Origin: a virus
Length of the DNA: 38,479 nucleotides
Direction: 5' to 3' (one strand)
Virus record (IMG/VR): IMGVR_UViG_3300044621_001585
Span: 1 to 38,479 of that record
Made by a program: the position numbers and the translations under genes. This document shows positions 16,952-24,554 of the stretch, one piece after another; the stretch's first letter is position 1; the number at the start of each line of letters is the position of its first letter. The notes below the pieces were generated by a model that saw only the letters and a program-made list of their open reading frames with translations, was not told the origin of the DNA and did no database searches.

Positions 16952-17410
16952 ATGTCAGCACACATCACAAACCCGAAGGGTGCGTTCGGCCAGCGGGCCG
17001 ACGACAGCCCGGCCGGTCAGGTCACCACCGAGTACGAGGCTTCCGCAGCCATCACGCTCGGCCAGGTGGTCGCGATCACCTACACGGCAGCGACCGGCAA
17101 GTTCACCGTCGCCCCGACGACCGCCACGACCGACCAGGCGATCGGCGTCGCGACCCGTTCCGTGGACACTGGCGAGACAGTCAAGGTCGTCACGTCGGGA
17201 CCGGCGCTCGTCCGCGCAACCGCCTCTCAGACCGCAGGCGCGAGCGCGACGACCCGAGCAGTGTCCGGGTCCGCCGCCGGTCGCATCGTCGCTTCCCCCG
17301 CCACGCTCGGACATCGCACCCTCGGGTTCGTGATGGAGAACATGACGGGCCTCTCGAACGACGCGCTGGTGGCCGTCTACGTCACGCCCCACACGGCGTA
17401 CGCGAGCTGA
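16952..17410 (+). CDS. Capsid decoration or stabilisation protein (DUF2190-like)
   Basis: 152 residues from ATG 16952 with GAGAAGAGGAAC upstream. The protein is a Thr/Ala/Val-rich beta barrel by composition, with EYEASAAITLGQVVAITYTA, then TTDQAIGVATRSVDTGETVK. This resembles the DUF2190/decoration-type proteins that sit after major capsid genes and bind the capsid surface. No cysteine and no enzyme motif. The gene is followed by a 119-nt gap with a promoter and a hairpin. Confidence 0.75.
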   Translation: MSAHITNPKGAFGQRADDSPAGQVTTEYEASAAITLGQVVAITYTAATGKFTVAPTTATTDQAIGVATRSVDTGETVKVVTSGPALVRATASQTAGASATTRAVSGSAAGRIVASPATLGHRTLGFVMENMTGLSNDALVAVYVTPHTAYAS

Positions 17411-17421
17411 CCAACCCTTCA

Positions 17422-17451
17422 CTGACCCCATCACCCTTGTAAGGGTAGGAT
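17422..17451 (+). promoter_or_regulatory. Promoter for the 17530 operon
   Basis: CTGACC (17422-17427), an 18-nt spacer, then TAGGAT (17446-17451). The same arrangement, CTGACC-N18-TAGGCT, occurs at 21975-22004. ACCCTT/AAGGGT hexamers at 17414, 17433 and 17441 surround it, and a short palindrome (ACCCTTGTAAGGGT) lies at 17433-17446. Confidence 0.55.
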
Positions 17452-17481
17452 CGACCGGAACCACATGGTTCCGGTCGATCC
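17448..17481 (+). promoter_or_regulatory. Perfect 15-bp hairpin at the 5' end of the 17530 transcript
   Basis: GGATCGACCGGAACC (17448-17462) and GGTTCCGGTCGATCC (17467-17481) are perfect reverse complements with an ACAT loop. The left arm overlaps the -10 box, so most of the stem would form at the extreme 5' end of the mRNA. It may stabilise the transcript or act as an operator. There is no U-tract to make it a terminator for the gene before. Confidence 0.6.
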
Positions 17482-17529
17482 GCGTTCGGGACCCTTCAGC
17501 CTCACGACTTTCCCCACAGGAGTCCCACC

Positions 17530-18054
17530 ATGCAGCAGTCGATCCGCCTCAAGAACGCTGGCACCGAACCGTTCGAGCACCTGTACGCAGGTGAGATGGT
17601 TCGGATCGAACCCGGTTCCGAACTGTTCGTGCCGTTCGACGCGATGGTCGCGTTCATGGGCCACCCGAACCTCCGCAACAACGAGTACGAGAACTGGCGG
17701 GACGAGTCGTACATGAACCTCTGCTTGTTCTACGGAGCGGTCGGAGTCGAAGGGGTCGACGTGAAAGTCCTTCCCAAGCTCGAAGCGTGGGATTCGGACG
17801 GCAACCGGATCTCCACGATCCTCGACGACCCTTCCGGTGAACGAATCCAAATTGATGCCCCCGAGCATTCGGACACGGCGATCATGGCTCAGCAGCTCGC
17901 AGCGATGAAGGCGGCGATGGAATCAGCCGGCATCGACATCCCCGACGCGAACACCGCAGCTCCCGCAGCCCCTTCGGTTCCCGCCGGCCCGATCACCGAC
18001 GAGATGCCCCCCGCTGACGAGCCCGTCAAGGTAAAGGTTGGGCCTGCCCGATGA
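17530..18054 (+). CDS. Head or head-tail connector protein, unknown
   Basis: 174 residues from ATG 17530 with ACAGGAGTCCCACC, a good ribosome binding site. Residues 1-60 are beta-rich (RLKNAGTEPFEHLYAGEMV, RIEPGSELFVPFDAMVAFMG), the middle is acidic, and the C-terminal 50 residues are Pro/Ala-rich and disordered. It lies between the decoration-type protein and the tail nozzle, with its own promoter. No known motif. An ATGA overlap links it to the next gene. Likely a virion or assembly protein. Confidence 0.7.
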   Translation: MQQSIRLKNAGTEPFEHLYAGEMVRIEPGSELFVPFDAMVAFMGHPNLRNNEYENWRDESYMNLCLFYGAVGVEGVDVKVLPKLEAWDSDGNRISTILDDPSGERIQIDAPEHSDTAIMAQQLAAMKAAMESAGIDIPDANTAAPAAPSVPAGPITDEMPPADEPVKVKVGPAR

Positions 18055-18347
18055 AGCAGATGGGTCAGATCGACTTCGATCGCCTGCTCGAAGTGACGAT
18101 CGAACTGGCGCGCAAGCACGTCGAGCTGGCCGAACTCACTGCCACCGAGAAGGAAGGGAAGGTCACCGGCCATTTCCGTGCTGAAGAGAAGTCGGTGAGC
18201 GCACGGGACCGCGAAGCCGAGTTCCAAGTCCTCAACCTCACCACCGACATCATCCGGTTGAAGGGTCACATCGCAGCGCTCGAAGTTGAGCATCGGACCC
18301 TTCTGGCGTGGCTCGATTTCCAAGGAAACGTCGGGTCTTGGAGCTGA
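18051..18347 (+). CDS. Small helical protein, unknown
   Basis: 98 residues from ATG 18051, sharing ATGA with the previous stop. It is almost all helical and charged (DFDRLLEVTIELARKHVELA, VLNLTTDIIRLKGHIAALEV) and may form a coiled-coil dimer. No cysteine or membrane segment. It precedes the nozzle gene by one base. In other short-tailed phages this location often holds a small assembly chaperone or connector. Function unknown here. Confidence 0.7.
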   Translation: MKQMGQIDFDRLLEVTIELARKHVELAELTATEKEGKVTGHFRAEEKSVSARDREAEFQVLNLTTDIIRLKGHIAALEVEHRTLLAWLDFQGNVGSWS

Positions 18348-18348
18348 C

Positions 18349-20706
18349 ATGCCGGCGAACGACGAACTGACTTTCATCGAACTGTCCGATTTCACACCGG
18401 GGATCACTTCGGCGTACCAATCAGCCGGTGGCCCCACACCGTCGCCCGGTCCCGGCGAAACCCCATCGTCGAACGCTCAGATCCGCGACACCTGGGGTTG
18501 TTACGGCCATCCGAACGGTGGGCTCCACCCGCTTCCCGGTGCGGTCGAAACGATCACCGAAACGTTGCAGCCGATCTCGTCGGGACACGCCCGGATCTGG
18601 CCCGGCGACGCGATCCTCGCTACCCATGTGATGTCTCCGGTTGTCGGGAACACGACCCGTACGCAGACCAGCGCTTCGTTCCCAGCGACTCCCGATTTGA
18701 TCTCGGTTGTGTACGGGGCGCATACGAACAACGGGAACAACCGGAGGATCAGCTACCGGATCGTCCAGTATCGCCGCGGGTCGACGCCCGCCACCCGGTT
18801 CGTACCCGCTTCGTGGGTCGATGAATCCCCTGACATGGTGAACTATGCGGCGTCGGTCGCTCAGGTCACAACCGGCACCGTGTGGGACGAATCGGTCAAG
18901 GCGTACCAGGGGTACACGACCGACGACGGCGAATCGGTGCCCGGTCACCAGCCGGGACGTGTCGGGTTGATCTACAACATCAACGGGGCCGGGGCCGGCA
19001 CCCAAGGCCGGGCGTACATTTGGCCTCGGATCCATTACCGCACCGCGGCCGAAACCGAATCCGCTGGCTTGTTCATCGACGCGGCATACCGTTTGCGGCC
19101 GTACATCAACGAACTGTTCCAGAACCCGCAGTTGTTCCCGGCGTACATCGGGTTGTCGCACCAGAACCGGTATCTGTTCTGCAAGCAGGCGTACACAGCG
19201 AACCCGCTGCTCGACCCGTTCCTGCCGTGGGGCCAGCAAGGGATCCGGCTGGGTTCCGAATCGCAGTTCGCGTCGGGTGATTTCTGGCGGTACACCCCCC
19301 CGAACGACCTTGCCGGCGAAGGGTACACAACGTCGACACCGACGGGCATCGGTGTGTTTCCGGCTGTCGAGTTCACCGCTACCCGATTCGGGCAGGCCAC
19401 TTCCGGGTTCGGGGCGGCAGCGTCGATGAACGCTTCGGAGTTGTACCTGGTGAAGCAGACCGGCGGCGGAACGATCGTTCGTGGCAACATCGACTCGCCG
19501 CAAGTCACTGACTATCCAGGGATCCCTTCGACGATGGGAGCGGCGTGTGTTCCGGCGGTGTCGCCGCTCGGGATGATCTACGGGACAGTGAACGGTGTGT
19601 ACGCGTGGTCCGGTGCCGACCAGGCGCAGAACATCGCCCCGCAGCTCGAAGGGTGGTTCTGGAAACCGCAGGACGGCAGCACGGAACGCAACGAGTTCAA
19701 CGCGTCGCACGGCAAGTTCATGTACCTGTACCCGTTCGTGTTCGCTCCGAACAACTGGGTGATGGACACCCGGACCGGCGGCTGGTTCCGGTTGAGCGAC
19801 CCTGATGACGGCGTGTGGAAGGACTACAACGCGACAGCAGTCGGGTCGTTCTACGCGCATCCCGGCCGGTTGTACGACAACGCCGGGACAGTCGCGACAC
19901 GATTCAGCATGAACGCCGGTCAGCACAACTGGTCGTGGCGGTCCCAGCCGATCCCCGCGACCCGTTCCCGCACCCTTCGGTTCCGCGAAATCAACATTGT
20001 TGCCCAAGGGTACGGGCAGATCGTTGTGACGCTCCACGGGATCAACGGCCTGTCGGGCTCCGCGACGTTCACCGTTGATTCCGACGCGCCTATCGCTCAG
20101 ATCCTTCCGGTTGCTGTCGACACCCACGATGTCGAAATCCAAGTCGAAGCGTTCGGCGATCCCAACGACCCGGTAGCTCCCGCCCCGATCCTGTACCGCA
20201 TGTCGGTCGGGCATCAGCCCGGCAACACCGTCGGCAAGGTTGTGCCGCCGGAACCCGGTATCTACACGGCGAACGTCGCGTCGGAACCGGCGGTCACTGC
20301 TGCGGTCCCGAGAACGTTCACGCTCAACGACCTGTTCGCTTCGGTGACCGGCGGCGGAACGGTCACCGCTGTCAACGAACTCGAACTCGACATCGTCTGC
20401 CAGGTGAACAGCAGCCCGGTCGCGTCGTTCGTGACGATCGCTTTGTCGGGCGGTGCCGGCGGCGGCGAATGGGAGTTCGACACAGTACCGGGAAGGAACA
20501 TTGGAACGTCCACTGTTGAGGTGGGGCGCACACAGTCGTTCACGGTCACGTCCCCGCCGTTCGATTCCGTTGCCGGTGTCCAAACGATCCGGTTCACTCC
20601 CGACAACCCGGCTGCCTGGTCGGGGTTGACCGCTGCGATCACAGTGACCGGCGGCGCGTTCTACCGGATCGTCGGAGCGCGAACGAAACTGATGCTGGGG
20701 TTCTGA
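18349..20706 (+). CDS. Tail nozzle protein (T7 gp12-like tubular protein B)
   Basis: 785 residues from ATG 18349; a longer frame from 18286 overlaps the previous gene and is rejected. The central part has a beta-propeller-like pattern of repeated Trp/Tyr/Gly strands (NASELYLVKQTGGGTIVRGN, PLGMIYGTVNGVYAWSG, PQLEGWFWKP, FMYLYPFVFAPNNWVM, TGGWFRL). This resembles tail nozzle proteins of podoviruses, which close the tail tip and keep the DNA in. The C-terminal region (residues about 630-785) is a beta-sandwich with many Val/Thr. The gene is coupled to the next by TGATG. The family match is by pattern, not by search. Confidence 0.75.
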   Translation: MPANDELTFIELSDFTPGITSAYQSAGGPTPSPGPGETPSSNAQIRDTWGCYGHPNGGLHPLPGAVETITETLQPISSGHARIWPGDAILATHVMSPVVGNTTRTQTSASFPATPDLISVVYGAHTNNGNNRRISYRIVQYRRGSTPATRFVPASWVDESPDMVNYAASVAQVTTGTVWDESVKAYQGYTTDDGESVPGHQPGRVGLIYNINGAGAGTQGRAYIWPRIHYRTAAETESAGLFIDAAYRLRPYINELFQNPQLFPAYIGLSHQNRYLFCKQAYTANPLLDPFLPWGQQGIRLGSESQFASGDFWRYTPPNDLAGEGYTTSTPTGIGVFPAVEFTATRFGQATSGFGAAASMNASELYLVKQTGGGTIVRGNIDSPQVTDYPGIPSTMGAACVPAVSPLGMIYGTVNGVYAWSGADQAQNIAPQLEGWFWKPQDGSTERNEFNASHGKFMYLYPFVFAPNNWVMDTRTGGWFRLSDPDDGVWKDYNATAVGSFYAHPGRLYDNAGTVATRFSMNAGQHNWSWRSQPIPATRSRTLRFREINIVAQGYGQIVVTLHGINGLSGSATFTVDSDAPIAQILPVAVDTHDVEIQVEAFGDPNDPVAPAPILYRMSVGHQPGNTVGKVVPPEPGIYTANVASEPAVTAAVPRTFTLNDLFASVTGGGTVTAVNELELDIVCQVNSSPVASFVTIALSGGAGGGEWEFDTVPGRNIGTSTVEVGRTQSFTVTSPPFDSVAGVQTIRFTPDNPAAWSGLTAAITVTGGAFYRIVGARTKLMLGF

Positions 20707-21275
20707 TGCCGATACCGCGTCAATCCAAACTGAACCTTGTTGACTCGAAGCTCGGTGCGTCGCTCGGCGAGTCATCGAACTGGTTGAACCTCGAACAGAC
20801 TTTCCAACGGTTGCCGTTCTTCCCGGTGTTCGAGAAGGACATCACGTTCCCGGCAGGCAGCACGATCATCACCGCTCAATCAGCGGTCGAGATGTTCCTG
20901 ACCGGCGACGGCTATGTGCGGGTCCCGTTCTTCAAGCAGGAAGAATGGACTGACATGGTGGTGCGGATCGAAATGTCCGGTTGGACAAGCGTGGCACCAA
21001 CCCGCGTGAACTTCGGTGGGCAGTTCGTTCGCCCGAAGAACGCCGCTGACACGTTCCGATGCCCACAGGTTGGCCGTTACCAGTTCGGTGCCGGTCAAAC
21101 ATCGGATCACCGGTTCATGGCCGGTCAGCAGCGTGTCAGCGGGATACGGCCGGGGCGTTGGGAGTTCCGGCCGTCATGGTGGGTCGATGGAACAGATTTC
21201 CGGTTCAACACGAACTCGACGTTGTACATCAGTGTCGCCGAGATGATCCCCCCAGCCGTGTACTTCCAACTGTAA
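20706..21275 (+). CDS. Virion structural protein, unknown
   Basis: 189 residues from ATG 20706, coupled to the nozzle stop (TGATG). A mixed beta-rich sequence with Phe, Trp and Arg (FQRLPFFPVFEKDITFPAGS, RPGRWEFRPSWWVDGTDFRF). No enzyme motif. It lies between the nozzle and adaptor genes, so a tail-tip or knob role is likely. A TAAGGAAC ribosome binding site for the next gene overlaps its stop. Confidence 0.7.
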   Translation: MPIPRQSKLNLVDSKLGASLGESSNWLNLEQTFQRLPFFPVFEKDITFPAGSTIITAQSAVEMFLTGDGYVRVPFFKQEEWTDMVVRIEMSGWTSVAPTRVNFGGQFVRPKNAADTFRCPQVGRYQFGAGQTSDHRFMAGQQRVSGIRPGRWEFRPSWWVDGTDFRFNTNSTLYISVAEMIPPAVYFQL

Positions 21276-21285
21276 GGAACGATGG

Positions 21286-21978
21286 ATGATGGCAACTCAA
21301 GGACAGATCCTTTCCACGGTCCGCATCCGGCTCGACGAACCGGTCGCTACCCGCTGGTCCGATCCTGAGTTGCGGACCTACATCAACGAAGGCGTGAAGG
21401 ATGTGGCGCGCCGATCCGAAACGATCCAGAAGCAGGTGGACCTTCCGGCGGTCGAAGGGGAACGCAAGTACCGTTTGCCGGCTGATGTGCTTCGCGTCCA
21501 CAAGGTCGAGTTCCAACGCACGGGAGACACCCGGATCTTCCCGATCGAATACGCGGACCTTCATTCGATGGACGCCATGTGGTACACGCAGCAGGCTGTC
21601 ACCCGCCGCACCCCCACCCATTTCACGATGTGGGGCTACCCGCCGGTCCTCGACCTGGTTTGCTACCCGACACCGGACACTGGGGGTTCGTGGCGGTTGC
21701 ACTACTACTCGCTTCCCGACGACCTCGCGACCGTCGATGCGTCCGACCAGACCACACAGCTCCAGATCCCTTCAGGTTGGGAGGATCTGGTGATCGAATA
21801 CGCGATCTACCTCGCGCTCCGCAAGGACGCTTCGCCTCGCTGGCAAGAAGCGAAGGGTGCGTACGAAGAGCACATCGACGACATGCTCACCCGCACCGCA
21901 CGTTGGACCGACCAGGGTGGGGCGATCTCGCCGAACACCGGTCGGATGCTTCCCGATTGGCTCGTCGGCGGGTACTGA
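21286..21978 (+). CDS. Head-to-tail adaptor protein (podovirus type)
   Basis: 230 residues. ATG 21286 and ATG 21289 are tandem in-frame starts after TAAGGAACGATGG; either is possible. The sequence (TVRIRLDEPVATRWSDPELR, TYINEGVKDVARRSE) fits a helical adaptor fold in which the protein binds under the portal and holds the nozzle, as in T7 gp11 and SU10-type adaptors. The C-terminal half (LVIEYAIYLALRKDASPRWQ, AYEEHIDDML) is the long helical part. The -35 box of the next promoter overlaps its stop. Confidence 0.78.
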   Translation: MMATQGQILSTVRIRLDEPVATRWSDPELRTYINEGVKDVARRSETIQKQVDLPAVEGERKYRLPADVLRVHKVEFQRTGDTRIFPIEYADLHSMDAMWYTQQAVTRRTPTHFTMWGYPPVLDLVCYPTPDTGGSWRLHYYSLPDDLATVDASDQTTQLQIPSGWEDLVIEYAIYLALRKDASPRWQEAKGAYEEHIDDMLTRTARWTDQGGAISPNTGRMLPDWLVGGY

Positions 21979-22004
21979 CCCTTCACTCACCCTTCCGGTA
22001 GGCT
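21975..22004 (+). promoter_or_regulatory. Leaderless promoter for the ejection-protein operon
   Basis: CTGACC (21975-21980), an 18-nt spacer, then TAGGCT (21999-22004). The next start, GTG 22011, follows after only 6 nt, so translation probably starts at the first transcribed base. ACCCTT occurs twice in the spacer area (21978, 21989). Confidence 0.6.
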
Positions 22005-22010
22005 GAAGGC

Positions 22011-23177
22011 GTGAGCGTCATGGCGCAGTTGCGAGCCGGAGCGAAGAGCCCGCACCCTCGGGCGCCTCAAGGCGGTCCGAGAACTCCGCAAGCAAACCCT
22101 CGGATGCCCCAGGGGGGCGCAAGGGTTCCGCAGGCAAACCCTCGGATGCCCAGCGGTGGTCGCCCGCTATCCGGCGGTGCTGCTGTGAACCCGTTGCCGT
22201 GGACTCCACCGGGCGTGGTAGCGAGAGACATGGCTCGGGATGAAGCCCCGCCGTTCAGTGTCGACAACTCCCAGTTCGACCAGATCGCAAAGATGATGTT
22301 CGGTGGGGCCGCTGGGACGATGTCGGCGTACGACGCCGCGTACAACCGGTCGGTAACTTCCTCGCAGCTTCGCGACGCAGGGTTCTCACAGGTTGATGCC
22401 GCTATCCGCAACTCGCTGAACGCCGACTTGGCCGGCGTGAACCTCGACCGGCAAGTCACCGGGGTCCAGCAGTCGTACATCCCTGATTACATGCGGATGC
22501 TTGCCGGTCAGCGGCGCATCGCTCAAGGCCAGTACGACACCGCTGTCGGTCAGCTCAACAACGCCAGCACCGAAGCGAAGAACCTGATCGGGGTCGACCG
22601 GCGGGAGAACGCCCGGTTGACCGGCGAAAGCGAAGCCAGCGAAAGCCGCGACATGCGCCGGATGCTTGGCGAGCAAGCGGCGTCCGGTGCGATCGCTTCG
22701 TTCGGTACGCGCGATTTCGGTGGTCAGATCCGGTCGGAAGGCCGGTCGGAACGCGCAGGGTTGAGCGAAGGGTTGCAACGGCAGGAAATCAGGTACAACA
22801 AGGCGATGAAGGACATCCAGTCTGGCAAAGACAAGCTGAACTGGGACCTGAAGAGCGCGAACCTGGGTATCGAAGAAGCCGAAACGCGACTGAAGGAACG
22901 TTCCAAACTGTTGAACCTCGAAGCTCAACGGCACAACATCACCGCTCAGCAGCTCCAAACCCGCGCCGAGGAACGACTCGCCCAGCTCGGCCTCGACAAA
23001 GCGATTTCGGCTGGTCAGCTTGTCGAAGCAGCAAACTCGCGTGACATCGCGAAGGCGCAAGCGGCGCAACAGTTCATCCAGTCGCTCGCCCAAACCCAAG
23101 CTGCTTTCCCGGCGCAAGTCAAGGCGAACCCTGACAGTCGGGCGAACCCGCGGAGGTACAACAATGTCGGCGGCTGA
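22011..23177 (+). CDS. Ejection or internal virion protein, helical
   Basis: 388 residues from GTG 22011, the start placed 6 nt after TAGGCT. An N-terminal Pro/Arg-rich repeat (residues about 14-60) uses PRTPQANPRMPQGG and PRMPSGG units. The rest is long and helical, rich in Gln, Arg, Glu and Ala (IQSGKDKLNWDLKSANLGIE, LKERSKLLNLEAQRHNITAQ). This resembles internal core proteins of short-tailed phages that are ejected with DNA. It overlaps the next gene by 14 nt. Another possibility is a minor structural linker. Confidence 0.65.
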   Translation: MSVMAQLRAGAKSPHPRAPQGGPRTPQANPRMPQGGARVPQANPRMPSGGRPLSGGAAVNPLPWTPPGVVARDMARDEAPPFSVDNSQFDQIAKMMFGGAAGTMSAYDAAYNRSVTSSQLRDAGFSQVDAAIRNSLNADLAGVNLDRQVTGVQQSYIPDYMRMLAGQRRIAQGQYDTAVGQLNNASTEAKNLIGVDRRENARLTGESEASESRDMRRMLGEQAASGAIASFGTRDFGGQIRSEGRSERAGLSEGLQRQEIRYNKAMKDIQSGKDKLNWDLKSANLGIEEAETRLKERSKLLNLEAQRHNITAQQLQTRAEERLAQLGLDKAISAGQLVEAANSRDIAKAQAAQQFIQSLAQTQAAFPAQVKANPDSRANPRRYNNVGG

Positions 23178-24546
23178 CCCGTACGCAACCCTTCGTCGAG
23201 CCCTCGAAGCGACTGAGCGTTCCAAGCTGAACCGCCGGGTGATGGCGGAAGCGATGCGGACCGGTGATGTTTCGCCGATCCAAGGGTTCGGTGGTGCGCT
23301 TCCCGATTCCACAGTTGCGCCTGCCAGCGCGGTCCGACAGGCGCTCGGGGCGGGCACTGGGGCGGGCGGTGCAGGCGGAATGGGTGGTGCGGGTGGAATG
23401 GGTGGTGCAGGTGGGATGGGTTCGCCGCCGGCGATGTACCGCCCTGACTCCCTTGACGCTCTCCGGGCTCAACGCGCCGCCGCTCAAGCTGCCCCTGTTT
23501 CCGACGCGGCGAGGAAAGGGATCATGGGTCAGGTCGCCGGCAAGATGGGCGGCAGAGGTCTGGCCGGTGTGATCGAACGGAAAGCCGCAGAGGTCGGGGC
23601 TCGGGAAGGGGCCGGTCGTCTAGCCCAGTTTGCTGGCCGGAACCCGGCGATGCTCGCGCGAGGTGTTGCCGGGCCGTTGAGTTTGGTTGGTGGTGCAGCC
23701 GCCGGTCTTGCTGCTGATCAGATCAACGTTGGTGGGGAAGGCTCGAACTGGGATGCGTTCACTTCGGGTGCGGCAGCCGGCGCTGTTGGTGGTGCCGTGT
23801 TCGGCCCGAAGGGTGCGCTGGTCCTTGGGTTGATCGGCGGTGCCGGCAACGTGCTGTTGAACGAGCTAGGCGTCTTGAACGACGAAGCCGGTTCGGACCA
23901 GACGATCGACGACCAGGTCAACAATCTGGTGTCGGCGTCGATGGGGATGGTTGAACCGGACGCGATCGACATGATTCGTCAACGGTTCGAGATGCGGAAC
24001 ACGTTCGGTCAACTTCAGGAACCTGACCGTTCCCTCGACGAGATCCGCCAGGAGAACTACGGGTTGATGGTCGAAGAGATGCGGAACGCTGCGGACGCCG
24101 AAATGATCGCCCGGCAGGAACAGGCGGCGCTCGAAGCGCAGCCCGGCTACATGACCCCTGAAGAGAGAGCGATCTCGAACGCGTACATGCAAGCTGTGAT
24201 GGGTGCGTACATCAAGCCGTTCGCCGACGAAATGTTGGCGTCGGGTGACGCTTCGGCTGCGTCGCTCGAACAGCTTGCAGGGTCGTCAGGGAACCTCGCT
24301 CCGATCCTTCGCAACCAAGCGCAGCTCGAACGAGCGAACTCGGCTCGGATGGCCGGCGGGCTCATGCAGTCAGCGATGGCTGAACCGTGGCTCCAAGCGG
24401 CCCGCACCCAACAATCGCAGATCGCTCAGCAGTCCCAGCAGATCCTCGCTCAAGCGATGTCAGCGGTGAACTCGGGTGGCATGGGTGGCATGGGTGGCAT
24501 GCCGACTGCTGCTGGTGGAGTGAACTTGGCTGACTTCGGGTTGTGA
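23164..24546 (+). CDS. Ejection protein with hydrophobic Gly/Ala segment
   Basis: 460 residues from ATG 23164 with GGAGG 9 nt upstream, inside the last codons of the previous gene. Residues about 71-86 are Gly-Met repeats (GGMGGAGGMGGAGGMG), and residues about 165-235 form Ala/Gly-rich hydrophobic helices (VAGPLSLVGGAAAGLAADQ, AAGAVGGAVFGPKGALVLGL) suited to enter membrane. The C-terminal half is polar and Gln-rich and ends in another Gly-Met stretch. The pattern fits proteins that form a conduit across the host envelope during DNA entry. No lytic motif is clear. Confidence 0.65.
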   Translation: MSAADPYATLRRALEATERSKLNRRVMAEAMRTGDVSPIQGFGGALPDSTVAPASAVRQALGAGTGAGGAGGMGGAGGMGGAGGMGSPPAMYRPDSLDALRAQRAAAQAAPVSDAARKGIMGQVAGKMGGRGLAGVIERKAAEVGAREGAGRLAQFAGRNPAMLARGVAGPLSLVGGAAAGLAADQINVGGEGSNWDAFTSGAAAGAVGGAVFGPKGALVLGLIGGAGNVLLNELGVLNDEAGSDQTIDDQVNNLVSASMGMVEPDAIDMIRQRFEMRNTFGQLQEPDRSLDEIRQENYGLMVEEMRNAADAEMIARQEQAALEAQPGYMTPEERAISNAYMQAVMGAYIKPFADEMLASGDASAASLEQLAGSSGNLAPILRNQAQLERANSARMAGGLMQSAMAEPWLQAARTQQSQIAQQSQQILAQAMSAVNSGGMGGMGGMPTAAGGVNLADFGL

Positions 24547-24554
24547 CCTGACCC

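Noticed and set aside
18421-20775. 784-codon leftward open frame antisense to the nozzle gene
   Set aside because: Same GC effect; no ribosome site, no domain, and it opposes a coupled gene chain.
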